From NCBI GenBank assembly GCA_002068815.1, contig MWAC01000076.1:1-6953 (forward strand): DNA of 6,953 bases, given 5' to 3'. Each line of letters starts with the position of its first letter. Position 1 is the first letter of the stretch. This stretch comes from Firmicutes bacterium ADurb.Bin467. GTDB lineage: Bacteria; Bacillota; Clostridia; Christensenellales; Aristaeellaceae. The position numbers were made by a program, and so were the translations under genes. The notes under the pieces were generated by a model, which did not search any database, was not told the DNA's origin, and saw only the letters and a program-made list of their open reading frames with translations. Positions 1-4,997 of the stretch are shown here, piece after piece.

Positions 1-10
1 TGAAAACACG

Positions 11-53
11 CGCATGCCGCGGCGGCTCGACGAGAATCCCGCCGCGGCCTGCG
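11..53. repeat. Long GC-rich inverted repeat in the leader upstream of jag
   Basis: Arms at 11-25 and 39-53 can form a 15-bp stem with one T-C mismatch (position 15 against 49). The inner ten pairs, GCCGCGGCGG against CCGCCGCGGC, are perfect, and the loop is 13 nt. No T-run follows on the + strand, so this is not a classical intrinsic terminator. It could be the 3' end structure of an upstream gene or part of a structured leader for jag. The TGA at 1-3 could be the stop of an upstream gene (yidC would be expected), but one codon cannot show this. Confidence 0.6.
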
Positions 54-64
54 GAACGGCCATT

Positions 65-107
65 CACCGCGGGCCAGGGTCCCTTCGGGCCTTGGCCGGT
101 GCGCACC
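65..107 (+). repeat. Second leader hairpin with an adjoining 10-bp palindrome
   Basis: Positions 72-82 pair with 87-97 (11 pairs including two G-T wobbles) around a CTTC loop. The helix can be continued by CACC (65-68) with GGTG (98-101) across a GCG bulge. The same GGTG also begins a perfect 10-bp palindrome, GGTGCGCACC, at 98-107, so it has two alternative partners. No open frame in 1-149 resembles a known protein and no clear promoter is visible. The structure ends about 25 nt before the jag ribosome binding site, so it could influence translation or transcript stability; that is inference. Confidence 0.5.
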
Positions 108-149
108 CTTTCATCGGCGCTTCCCTAGCATTTAAGGAGGCAAATCCCT

Positions 150-1073
150 TTGAAATCCATTGAGTCAAGCGGAAAGACCGTAAAGGACGCCATCAATCAG
201 GGCGTCAAGGAGCTCGGCTGCGACCCGAGCGACGTGGACATCGAAGTGCTGGAGATGGGCAGCCCCGGGCTCTTCGGCATGTTCGGAAAGCTCGCCCGCG
301 TGAAGCTGACGCTTCGGGAGGGCAGGGACTCGTTCGACATCGATCTGCCGGCGATGACGCTCGAGGCCGCCGAGCGCAAGGGCGGCAAGCCGGCGCACCG
401 CTCCGAGGAAAAGCCGAAGCAACAGCCCCAGCCGCAGCAGCAAAAGCCCGCCCGACCGGAACCCAGGAAGGCCGAAGCGCAGGCGGCGGCCGAGAAGCCC
501 GCGGAGGAGAAGGCGCGCAAGTCGAAGCCGCGCCCGCGCAAGGAGAAGCAGCCCGCGCCCGTCGAGGTGATCGTGTCCGAGCTCGAGCCCGAGGCCCCGT
601 TTGTCGAGACGCCCGAGGAGGCCCTGACCGACGACGCCCGGCGCGCGCTCGCGTTCCTGAATGGACTGACCGAGCGCATGAGCGTGCCGGTCGAGATGAA
701 GGTGTGCGAGAGCCCCGAACAGCTCCGCGTGCAGATGCTCGGCGACGGCATGAGCGTGCTGATCGGCCGCAGGGGCGAGACGCTGGACGCCTTGCAGTAC
801 CTGACGAGCCTGACCGTCAACCGCGGCCGCGAGGACTACCTGCGCGTGTCGCTCGACACCGAGAACTACCGCGCCAAGCGCGAGGAGGCGCTCAGGAAGC
901 TCGCCGCGCGCATGGCCAACCGCTGCCGCAAGACCGGCAAGCGCGTCGCGCTCGAGCCGATGAACCCCTACGAGCGCAGGATTCTGCACTCGGCGCTGCA
1001 GGGCGACCCGAGCGTCACGACGCATTCGGAGGGCGAGGAGCCCTACCGCAGGGTCATCATCACCTTGAAGTAA
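150..1073 (+). CDS. khpB: RNA-binding protein Jag/KhpB (Jag-N, KH and R3H domains)
   Basis: This 307-residue protein (also called jag or eloR) matches the SpoIIIJ-associated family. Homologues bind RNA, partner with the small KH protein KhpA, and affect cell elongation and division. The Jag-N domain spans about 1-55 with the SPGLFGMFG core at 38-46. A low-complexity linker rich in Lys, Pro, Gln, Glu and Ala follows to about 160. The KH domain (about 165-225) carries the GRRG loop at 206-209. The R3H domain (about 230-307) has the R-x3-H signature at R276 and H280 and the usual EPYR ending. The start is TTG, supported by AAGGAGG at 134-140 with a 9-nt spacer; no in-frame ATG fits the Jag-N domain. 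The long linker is common but variable in the family. yidC normally lies just upstream and would fall outside the window. Confidence 0.96.
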   Translation: MKSIESSGKTVKDAINQGVKELGCDPSDVDIEVLEMGSPGLFGMFGKLARVKLTLREGRDSFDIDLPAMTLEAAERKGGKPAHRSEEKPKQQPQPQQQKPARPEPRKAEAQAAAEKPAEEKARKSKPRPRKEKQPAPVEVIVSELEPEAPFVETPEEALTDDARRALAFLNGLTERMSVPVEMKVCESPEQLRVQMLGDGMSVLIGRRGETLDALQYLTSLTVNRGREDYLRVSLDTENYRAKREEALRKLAARMANRCRKTGKRVALEPMNPYERRILHSALQGDPSVTTHSEGEEPYRRVIITLK

Positions 1074-1078
1074 TCACG

Positions 1079-1106
1079 AAAGCAGCCGCCCGGCGGCTGC
1101 TTTCTT
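1079..1106 (+). terminator. Intrinsic terminator after jag
   Basis: AAAGCAGCCGCC (1079-1090) and GGCGGCTGCTTT (1092-1103) are perfect complements separated by one base, giving an 11-bp stem with a 3-nt loop. It is followed by the T-rich TTTCTT at 1101-1106. It starts 6 nt after the jag stop and ends 22 nt before the next start codon. Confidence 0.85.
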
Positions 1107-1128
1107 ATGGGAGAAGGAGGAAACGTTC

Positions 1129-1326
1129 ATGAAGAAAACCCTTGTCATCGAAGGAATGTCGTGCATGCACTGCGTCAAGCATGTCAAGGAGGCGCTTGTC
1201 GGCTTCGACCCGAACGTGGAGGTCGACCTGAAGGCCGGCACCGCGGCGCTGGATACCGACGCGGACAGAGAGGCGCTCGCCGCCGCGCTCGACGACGCCG
1301 GATACGAGCTCAAGGAGATTCGCTGA
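1129..1326 (+). CDS. Small HMA-domain heavy-metal-binding protein (CopZ-like)
   Basis: This 65-residue protein is a single heavy-metal-associated domain. The metal loop GMSCMHC is at residues 9-15, with C12 and C15 as the presumed Cu(I) ligands, and the rest fits the ferredoxin-like fold, ending in the typical DDAGYE segment. Members of this family carry copper to P-type ATPases or repressors, or are the detached N-terminal domain of such an ATPase. No copper ATPase or CsoR/CopY regulator is in the window, so the metal and partner are inferred from the family only. The ATG is preceded by AAGGAGG at 1114-1120 with an 8-nt spacer. Only 22 nt separate it from the jag terminator, leaving no room for a full promoter between them. 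Expression would need readthrough or a promoter inside the 3' end of jag. Confidence 0.92.
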   Translation: MKKTLVIEGMSCMHCVKHVKEALVGFDPNVEVDLKAGTAALDTDADREALAAALDDAGYELKEIR

Positions 1327-1333
1327 CCGAACG

Positions 1334-1370
1334 GCGCAGCCCCCGCGAGAAAATGCGGGGGCTGCGCTTT
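1334..1370 (+). terminator. Strong hairpin between the convergent HMA gene and parB
   Basis: A perfect 13-bp stem (1334-1346 with 1355-1367, GCGCAGCCCCCGC) encloses the 8-nt loop GAGAAAAT. On the + strand it is followed by TTTACTTTCT, so it fits an intrinsic terminator for the HMA gene. It lies 2 nt beyond the parB stop codon (1369-1371), so it would also cap the - strand transcript. On that strand no T-run follows, so termination there would be weaker. Confidence 0.85.
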
Positions 1371-2229
1371 ACTTTCTGGCGGACTCCAAAGCGTCCCAGA
1401 TTCTCTGCAGATCCTCGGCGCTGTAATAGGAGATCGTCAGCTTTCCCCGGTTGAAGTCGCCCTCGATCTTCGCGCGCGTGCCGAACAGCTCGCGCGCCAT
1501 GTCCTCGAGCTCGTTGAGCTGGCGGTTCGGGCGCGGCTTCGGCTGCGGCGCGGGCTTGACCGGCTGCGCGCAGATGCGCTCGAGCTGCCGGACCGACCAG
1601 TTCTGCTGGACGGTCAGGTTCGCAAGCTGCATTTGCCGCGACGGATCGACCGTCACGAGCGCGCGCGCGTGCCCGGCGGAGAGCCTTCCGTCGACGAGCA
1701 TCTTCTGCACGTCCTCGGGAAGCGTCAAGAGTCGCAGCAGGTTTGCGACCGCCGGGCGCGACTTTCCGAGCCGCTCGGCGACGCGCTCCTGCGTCAGCCC
1801 CGCGGCCTCCATCAGTTTCCTGACGCCGGTGGCCTCCTCGACCGGGTTCAAATCGTCGCGCTGCAGGTTCTCGACGAGCGCGGCCTCGAGCCGCCTCTGG
1901 TCGTCCCAGTCGCGCACGATCGCCGGAATCTCGTTGAGCCCCGCGAGCCGGGACGCCCGGTAGCGCCGCTCGCCGGCGATGATCTCGTAGCGGTCGCCGG
2001 TCTGCCGGACGAGTATCGGCTGCAATACGCCGACCGACTTGATCGACTCCGCGAGCTCGCGAAGCGCCCCCTCGTCGAACCGCTCGCGCGGCTGGCCGCG
2101 GTTCGGGTCGATGTCCGTGAGCTTCAGATTCTTGACCTCGTCGCGCGCGGGCGATTCCGGCGCCTCCGCCGCCTCGCCCAGAAGCGCGCCGAGCCCGCGG
2201 CCGAGGCCGCTGCGTACCTTTGCTGTCAT
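1369..2229 (-). CDS. parB: Chromosome partitioning protein ParB (Spo0J family)
   Basis: This 286-residue protein has the standard chromosomal ParB layout. The N-terminal GLGRGLGALL motif (8-17) is the usual ParA-stimulating peptide. The ParB/sulfiredoxin-fold CTPase domain covers about 32-125 with GERRYRA at 86-92 and ENLQRDDLNPVEEA at 120-133. A helix-turn-helix for parS recognition lies at about 145-168, and the dimerisation domain covers roughly 235-286. The family loads at parS, slides as a CTP-dependent clamp and helps recruit SMC near the origin. The ATG overlaps the parA stop as ATGA, so translation is probably coupled; GAGGGG lies 8 nt upstream. The frame stays open further upstream, but that part only mirrors parA. 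A small deviation is PNRGQPR (42-48), where PNPxQPR is usual. No matching parS site was found in the window. Confidence 0.97.
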   Translation of the reverse strand: MTAKVRSGLGRGLGALLGEAAEAPESPARDEVKNLKLTDIDPNRGQPRERFDEGALRELAESIKSVGVLQPILVRQTGDRYEIIAGERRYRASRLAGLNEIPAIVRDWDDQRRLEAALVENLQRDDLNPVEEATGVRKLMEAAGLTQERVAERLGKSRPAVANLLRLLTLPEDVQKMLVDGRLSAGHARALVTVDPSRQMQLANLTVQQNWSVRQLERICAQPVKPAPQPKPRPNRQLNELEDMARELFGTRAKIEGDFNRGKLTISYYSAEDLQRIWDALESARK

Positions 2230-2996
2230 CGTGCTTTCCCCTCGTTTCTGCCGATCAGCTCCGCGGCGAGTGCGCGGTAGGCGGCGGTTCCGTTGCAGCG
2301 CGCGTCGTAGCGGTGGATCGGGATTCCGTAGCTGGGCGCCTCGCTCAGGCGGACGTTGCGCGGGATGACCGCCTCGAACGCCTCCTTCGGGAAGTGCTTG
2401 CGCACCTCCGACACCACCTGCGCGCCGAGGTTCGTGCGCGCGTCGAACATCGTCAGGACGATCCCCTCGACCGCGAGGTTCGGGTTCAGCTTCCTGCGCA
2501 CGAGCTTGACCGTGTTCATCAGCTGCCCGACGCCCTCGAGCGCGTAGTACTCGCACTGTATCGGGACGAGCACGCTGTCCGCCGCGGTCAGCGCGTTCAG
2601 GGTCAGGAGCCCGAGCGACGGCGGGCAGTCGACGAATATGTAGTCGAACGAATCGCGCAGCTTCGAGAGCGCGGCCTTTAAAAGCCCCTCGCGTTCGTCG
2701 AGCCCGACGAGCTCGATCTCCGCCCCGGCGAGCGCGATGCCCGACGGGATCAATTTCAGCCCGTCGAAGCCCGTGTCGACGACGGCTTGCTCCGCGCCGA
2801 TGCTCCCCAACAGCACCTCGTAGACCGTGTGCCGAAAATCCGCCGCGCCGAGGCCGCTCGTCGCGTTTCCCTGCGGGTCGATGTCGATGATGAGCGTCCG
2901 CCTTCCGGCCTCGGCCACGCAGGCGCTCAGGTTGACCGACGTCGTGGTCTTGCCGACGCCGCCCTTCTGGTTCGTGATGGCGATGATCTTGCCCAA
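2226..2996 (-). CDS. parA: Chromosome partitioning ATPase ParA (Soj family)
   Basis: This 256-residue protein is a complete chromosomal ParA/MinD-type ATPase without the N-terminal HTH of plasmid ParAs. The deviant Walker A motif KGGVGKTT is at 11-18 with signature lysine K11 and catalytic K16. DPQGNAT follows at 40-46, the Walker B-type DCPPS at 123-127, and the basic RNVRLSEAPSYG segment, linked to DNA binding in Soj, at 213-224. The family binds nucleoid DNA as an ATP dimer and is released by ParB; in Bacillus it also regulates DnaA. The start is TTG, supported by AAGGTGGG six nt upstream and by exact agreement with the usual N-terminus (GKIIAITNQKGG). It begins 24 nt after the cimA stop and ends inside the parB start codon, with no terminator on either side, so the three genes are probably co-transcribed. 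Confidence 0.97.
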   Translation of the reverse strand: MGKIIAITNQKGGVGKTTTSVNLSACVAEAGRRTLIIDIDPQGNATSGLGAADFRHTVYEVLLGSIGAEQAVVDTGFDGLKLIPSGIALAGAEIELVGLDEREGLLKAALSKLRDSFDYIFVDCPPSLGLLTLNALTAADSVLVPIQCEYYALEGVGQLMNTVKLVRRKLNPNLAVEGIVLTMFDARTNLGAQVVSEVRKHFPKEAFEAVIPRNVRLSEAPSYGIPIHRYDARCNGTAAYRALAAELIGRNEGKAR

Positions 2997-3019
2997 GCCT
3001 GTCCCACCTTATTGTATAT

Positions 3020-3046
3020 ATTATGCGCGTCCGGCCGATTTGTGCA
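3020..3046 (-). promoter_or_regulatory. Weak candidate internal promoter for parAB
   Basis: The cimA-parA junction contains an AT-rich run (3011-3024), unlike its GC-rich surroundings. On the - strand CATAAT (3020-3025, 5/6 to the -10 consensus) lies 15 nt downstream of TGCACA (3041-3046, 4/6 to the -35). The spacer is short and the predicted start would leave almost no leader before the parA ribosome binding site. It may simply be AT-rich spacing. Confidence 0.25.
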
Positions 3047-4598
3047 TCAGCAGGCAGTCGATCGAGTCCGAAAGCGCGATGAAGCTGGCCTCGATGACGT
3101 TCGTCGAGACGCCGACCGTCGAAAACACGGTCTCGCCGTCGGTCGAGTCGATGCGCACGCGCACGGCGCTCGCGGTGCCGGTGCCGGAGACGACGCGCAC
3201 CTTGAAGTCCTGCAATCGCATGTGCCCGAGCACCGGGTAGAACCGCGACAGCGCCTTCCGGAGCGCGAGGTCGAGCGCGTTGACCGGGCCGTCGCCCTCG
3301 TCGGCGGTGATCTCGACGCGGTCGCCGACGAGCACCTTGACGTACGCCTGCGCGTTCAGAGGGCCCGACGCCTGCCGCGAGAACACGTGGAAGTCGAGCA
3401 CCCGGAAAAACGCAGGCCGGCGGCCGAGCGCGCCGAGTATGCGCAATGTCAGCGAGCCGTCCGCGTCCTCGAACGAATAGCCGTCGGCCTCGAGCGCCTT
3501 CAGGGTCTCGAGGATGCGAACCGTTTCCTCGCTGTCGCGGTTCAGTTCCGGCGCGAGCTTCTCAAGCCGCGTGAGCAGCGCGCTGCGCCCGGCGACCTCG
3601 CTGATGAGCAGCCGCCGGCGGTTTCCGACGAGCGCGGGGTCGATGTGCTCGAAGCTCCGGCGGTTTTTCAGCACGCCGTCGATGTGCATGCCGCCCTTGT
3701 GCGCGAACGCGTTGTGGCCGACGTAGGGCATGGCCTCGTCCATGTTGAGGTTCGCGAGCTCGCTGATGAACCGGGCGATCGACAAGAGCTCCGGAAGAGA
3801 ACCCTCCGGCAGCGCGCGCAGCCCCATCTTGAGCTCGAGGTTCGGGATCACCTCGCAGAGGTTCGCGTTGCCGCACCGCTCGCCGTAGCCGTTGATCGTG
3901 CCCTGCACCTGCATAGCCCCCGCCTCGACCGCGAGAAGCGTCGCGGCGGTCGCGAGTCCGGCGTCGTTGTGGCAGTGGATCGCGATCGGCGTCCGGAACT
4001 CCGCAACCGCGCGCTTTACCGCGCCCGCGACGGCCCCGGGCAGCGTTCCGCCGTTCGTGTCGCACAGCACCAGCCGCTCGGCCCCGCCGCGCTCGGCAGC
4101 GCGAAGTGTCTCGAGCGCGTAGTCCGGGTCGTCCGAGTAGCCGTCGAAGAAGTGCTCCGCGTCGAAGAACACCGCCATGCCGCTCTCGGTCAAAAACCGC
4201 ACCGTGTCCTCGATCATGCGCAGGTTTTCCTCGAGCGTCTTTCCGAGCACCTCGCGCACCTGAAACGCGCAGCTCTTGCCGACAATCGACGCGATGTGCG
4301 CGCCGCTGTCCAGGATCGCGCGGAGCCCCGGGTCGTCCTCGGCGGCCGCGCCGGGCCTGCGCGTCATGCCGAACGCCGCGAGCCGCGCGTTTTTGAGCTT
4401 CAATTTGTCCCGGGCGAAGCGGAACAGCTCCGCGTCCTTCGGGTTCGAGAACGGGTTTCCGGCCTCGATGTAGCGGACGCCCAGCGAGTCGAGCGCGCGC
4501 ACGAGCTTGATCTTGTCCTCGAGCGAGAACACGACGCCCGCCGACTGCACGCCGTCGCGCAGCGTCGTGTCGAGTATCTCGACCGTGCGTGCGTTCAT
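3021..4598 (-). CDS. cimA: (R)-citramalate synthase (CimA / LeuA-like family)
   Basis: This 525-residue enzyme should condense pyruvate and acetyl-CoA to (R)-citramalate, the first step of the threonine-independent route to isoleucine. The HMGL-like TIM barrel (about 5-275) holds DTTLRDG at 10-16, the metal-binding HCHND at 208-212, and GYGERCGNANL at 237-247. The linker has PYVGHNAFAHKGGMHIDG at 291-308. A C-terminal LeuA-type allosteric domain lies at about 395-520. Length and sequence style match the long citramalate synthase subfamily rather than short 2-isopropylmalate synthases, so LeuA is the less likely alternative. An ATG ten codons upstream (4628) overlaps the -10 box of a good promoter and could not be in that transcript. 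The chosen ATG at 4598 has GGGGGG 7 nt upstream. parA follows after 24 nt, an unusual partner. No other leu, ilv or thr gene is visible. Confidence 0.93.
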   Translation of the reverse strand: MNARTVEILDTTLRDGVQSAGVVFSLEDKIKLVRALDSLGVRYIEAGNPFSNPKDAELFRFARDKLKLKNARLAAFGMTRRPGAAAEDDPGLRAILDSGAHIASIVGKSCAFQVREVLGKTLEENLRMIEDTVRFLTESGMAVFFDAEHFFDGYSDDPDYALETLRAAERGGAERLVLCDTNGGTLPGAVAGAVKRAVAEFRTPIAIHCHNDAGLATAATLLAVEAGAMQVQGTINGYGERCGNANLCEVIPNLELKMGLRALPEGSLPELLSIARFISELANLNMDEAMPYVGHNAFAHKGGMHIDGVLKNRRSFEHIDPALVGNRRRLLISEVAGRSALLTRLEKLAPELNRDSEETVRILETLKALEADGYSFEDADGSLTLRILGALGRRPAFFRVLDFHVFSRQASGPLNAQAYVKVLVGDRVEITADEGDGPVNALDLALRKALSRFYPVLGHMRLQDFKVRVVSGTGTASAVRVRIDSTDGETVFSTVGVSTNVIEASFIALSDSIDCLLMHKSAGRA

Positions 4599-4626
4599 CG
4601 GACATCCCCCCATTCTTTGTTTGACC

Positions 4627-4655
4627 ATTGTAGCAAGTTTTGCCTCGGTTTACAA
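4627..4655 (-). promoter_or_regulatory. Sigma-A-type promoter for cimA(-parA-parB)
   Basis: On the - strand TTGTAA (4650-4655) is separated by exactly 17 nt from TACAAT (4627-4632), which is preceded by TGC, making an extended -10. Transcription would start near 4620, giving a leader of about 22 nt before the cimA ATG at 4598. No terminator is seen until after parB, so this is the best-supported promoter for all three genes. Confidence 0.7.
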
Positions 4656-4724
4656 GGCAGGAAACGTGAAGTCTGCGTTTTCACCTAGACTGTCGACAAA
4701 GGATTGCAGAACCGCCTGTTCAAT

Positions 4725-4753
4725 CGAAACTGACGACATGCGCGTCAGTTTCG
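4725..4753. repeat. Hairpin 1 of the intergenic cluster
   Basis: CGAAACTGACG (4725-4735) and CGTCAGTTTCG (4743-4753) form a perfect 11-bp stem around the loop ACATGCG. On the + strand CGCATTTTTC follows, with five T residues at 4758-4762, so a + strand terminator is possible, though the T-run starts 5 nt after the stem. No + strand gene ends here. Confidence 0.65.
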
Positions 4754-4754
4754 C

Positions 4755-4797
4755 GCATTTTTCGGGAGCCGACGCTTGCGTTGGTGGAGAAAAATGC
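4755..4797. repeat. Hairpin 2 of the intergenic cluster
   Basis: GCATTTTTC (4755-4763) pairs perfectly with GAAAAATGC (4789-4797). Inside, CCGACG (4769-4774) pairs with CGTTGG (4779-4784, one G-T pair) around CTTG, leaving an internal loop. The outer arm reuses the T-run that follows hairpin 1, so terminator-like behaviour of hairpin 1 and folding of hairpin 2 would compete. Confidence 0.55.
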
Positions 4798-4806
4798 TTA
4801 CCCGCT

Positions 4807-4848
4807 CCGGTCGCCGCACGAAAATTCGTGAGAATTTTAGGCGACCGG
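4807..4848. repeat. Hairpin 3 of the intergenic cluster
   Basis: CCGGTCGCC (4807-4815) pairs perfectly with GGCGACCGG (4840-4848). Inside, AAAATTC (4821-4827) pairs with GAATTTT (4832-4838) around GTGA. An alternative inner pairing exists, CACGAA with TTCGTG at 4817-4830. The two-step stem of 9 plus 7 pairs is unlikely by chance. Confidence 0.65.
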
Positions 4849-4855
4849 CCCCTAC

Positions 4856-4882
4856 GCATCAAAAAACGCAGTTTTTTGATGC
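4856..4882. repeat. Hairpin 4: near-perfect A/T-run palindrome
   Basis: GCATCAAAAAAC (4856-4867) and GTTTTTTGATGC (4871-4882) are perfectly complementary over 12 bp with a 3-nt centre (GCA). The A6 and T6 runs sit inside the arms, so it reads nearly the same on both strands. It is the tightest hairpin in the window and the last before the right-hand flank repeat. Confidence 0.7.
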
Positions 4883-4949
4883 ACTTTCACCGACTGTTAT
4901 CCGTCCTCTAATCCCGCTCTAATCGCGCCGCATTGCGCTTTAATGTTTG

Positions 4950-4958
4950 TGGTATACT
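4950..4958 (+). promoter_or_regulatory. Extended -10 promoter for the UBA/two-component operon
   Basis: TGG followed by TATACT (4953-4958, 5/6 to consensus) forms an extended -10 element. No good -35 lies at 17 nt; TTGCGC at 4933-4938 is only 14 nt away, or 16 nt from the alternative TACTAT at 4955. An extended -10 can work with a weak -35. The predicted start near 4965 gives a leader of about 33 nt before the ATG at 4998. The weak -35 would suit an activator-dependent promoter, for example autoregulation by the encoded response regulator; that is inference. Confidence 0.6.
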
Positions 4959-4997
4959 ATTAACAGCGTCGGCAGGACAAAAAGGGAGGAAGAAATC

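Larger units (their letters stand above)
4679..4897. repeat. AT-richer intergenic element with four consecutive inverted repeats
   Basis: This part of the cimA/UBA-gene intergenic region is visibly AT-richer than its neighbours. It is bounded by a near-direct repeat, TTTCACC-TA-GACTGT (4679-4693) and TTTCACC-GACTGT (4885-4897). A 9-bp inverted match, CTGCGTTTT (4673-4681) with AAAACGCAG (4863-4871), lies near its ends. Between the ends are four hairpins listed separately (4725-4882), so much of the stretch can base-pair with itself. It sits upstream of both flanking promoters and is not in either mRNA as predicted. Short open frames cross it on both strands but have no Shine-Dalgarno site. 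It may be a MITE- or REP-like interspersed element, or an unrecognised structured RNA. Confidence 0.45.

Noticed and set aside
165..1025. Two long - strand open frames opposite jag
   Set aside because: Arg/Leu/Ala- and Ser-rich shadow translations without domains; the + strand encodes complete Jag-N, KH and R3H domains.
2230..2556. N-terminal extension of parB through the parA coding region
   Set aside because: The extension is Arg/Pro-rich shadow sequence of parA; the ATG at 2229 has a Shine-Dalgarno site and gives the usual ParB N-terminus.
4658..4672. Possible parS site (GGAAACGTGAAG)
   Set aside because: It shares only a seven-base core with the parS consensus on one half and lacks the inverted second half. 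No other TTTCACGTGAAA-like palindrome was seen.
2787..4688. A 633-codon open frame on the + strand opposite cimA
   Set aside because: It is a mirror of a GC-rich gene in a low-stop frame: its composition is Arg/Val/Asp/Glu-rich with no recognisable domain, while the - strand frame is a full citramalate synthase with all motifs.
4650..4862. A 70-codon - strand open frame (TTG start) across the hairpin cluster
   Set aside because: It lacks a Shine-Dalgarno site, starts inside hairpin 4, overlaps the cimA -35 box and shows no domain. Its apparent coding ability could come from a repeated element; only conservation with synonymous bias would revive it.
4896..4904. Possible DnaA box (TTATCC at 4898-4903)
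   Set aside because: Only the first six bases match TTATCCACA, and there is no cluster of boxes nor a DUE-like tract with it; one partial match does not support an origin.
4507..4911. A 134-codon + strand open frame running from antisense of cimA through the hairpin cluster
   Set aside because: It has no ribosome binding site, its first part is antisense of cimA, and it spans several hairpins.
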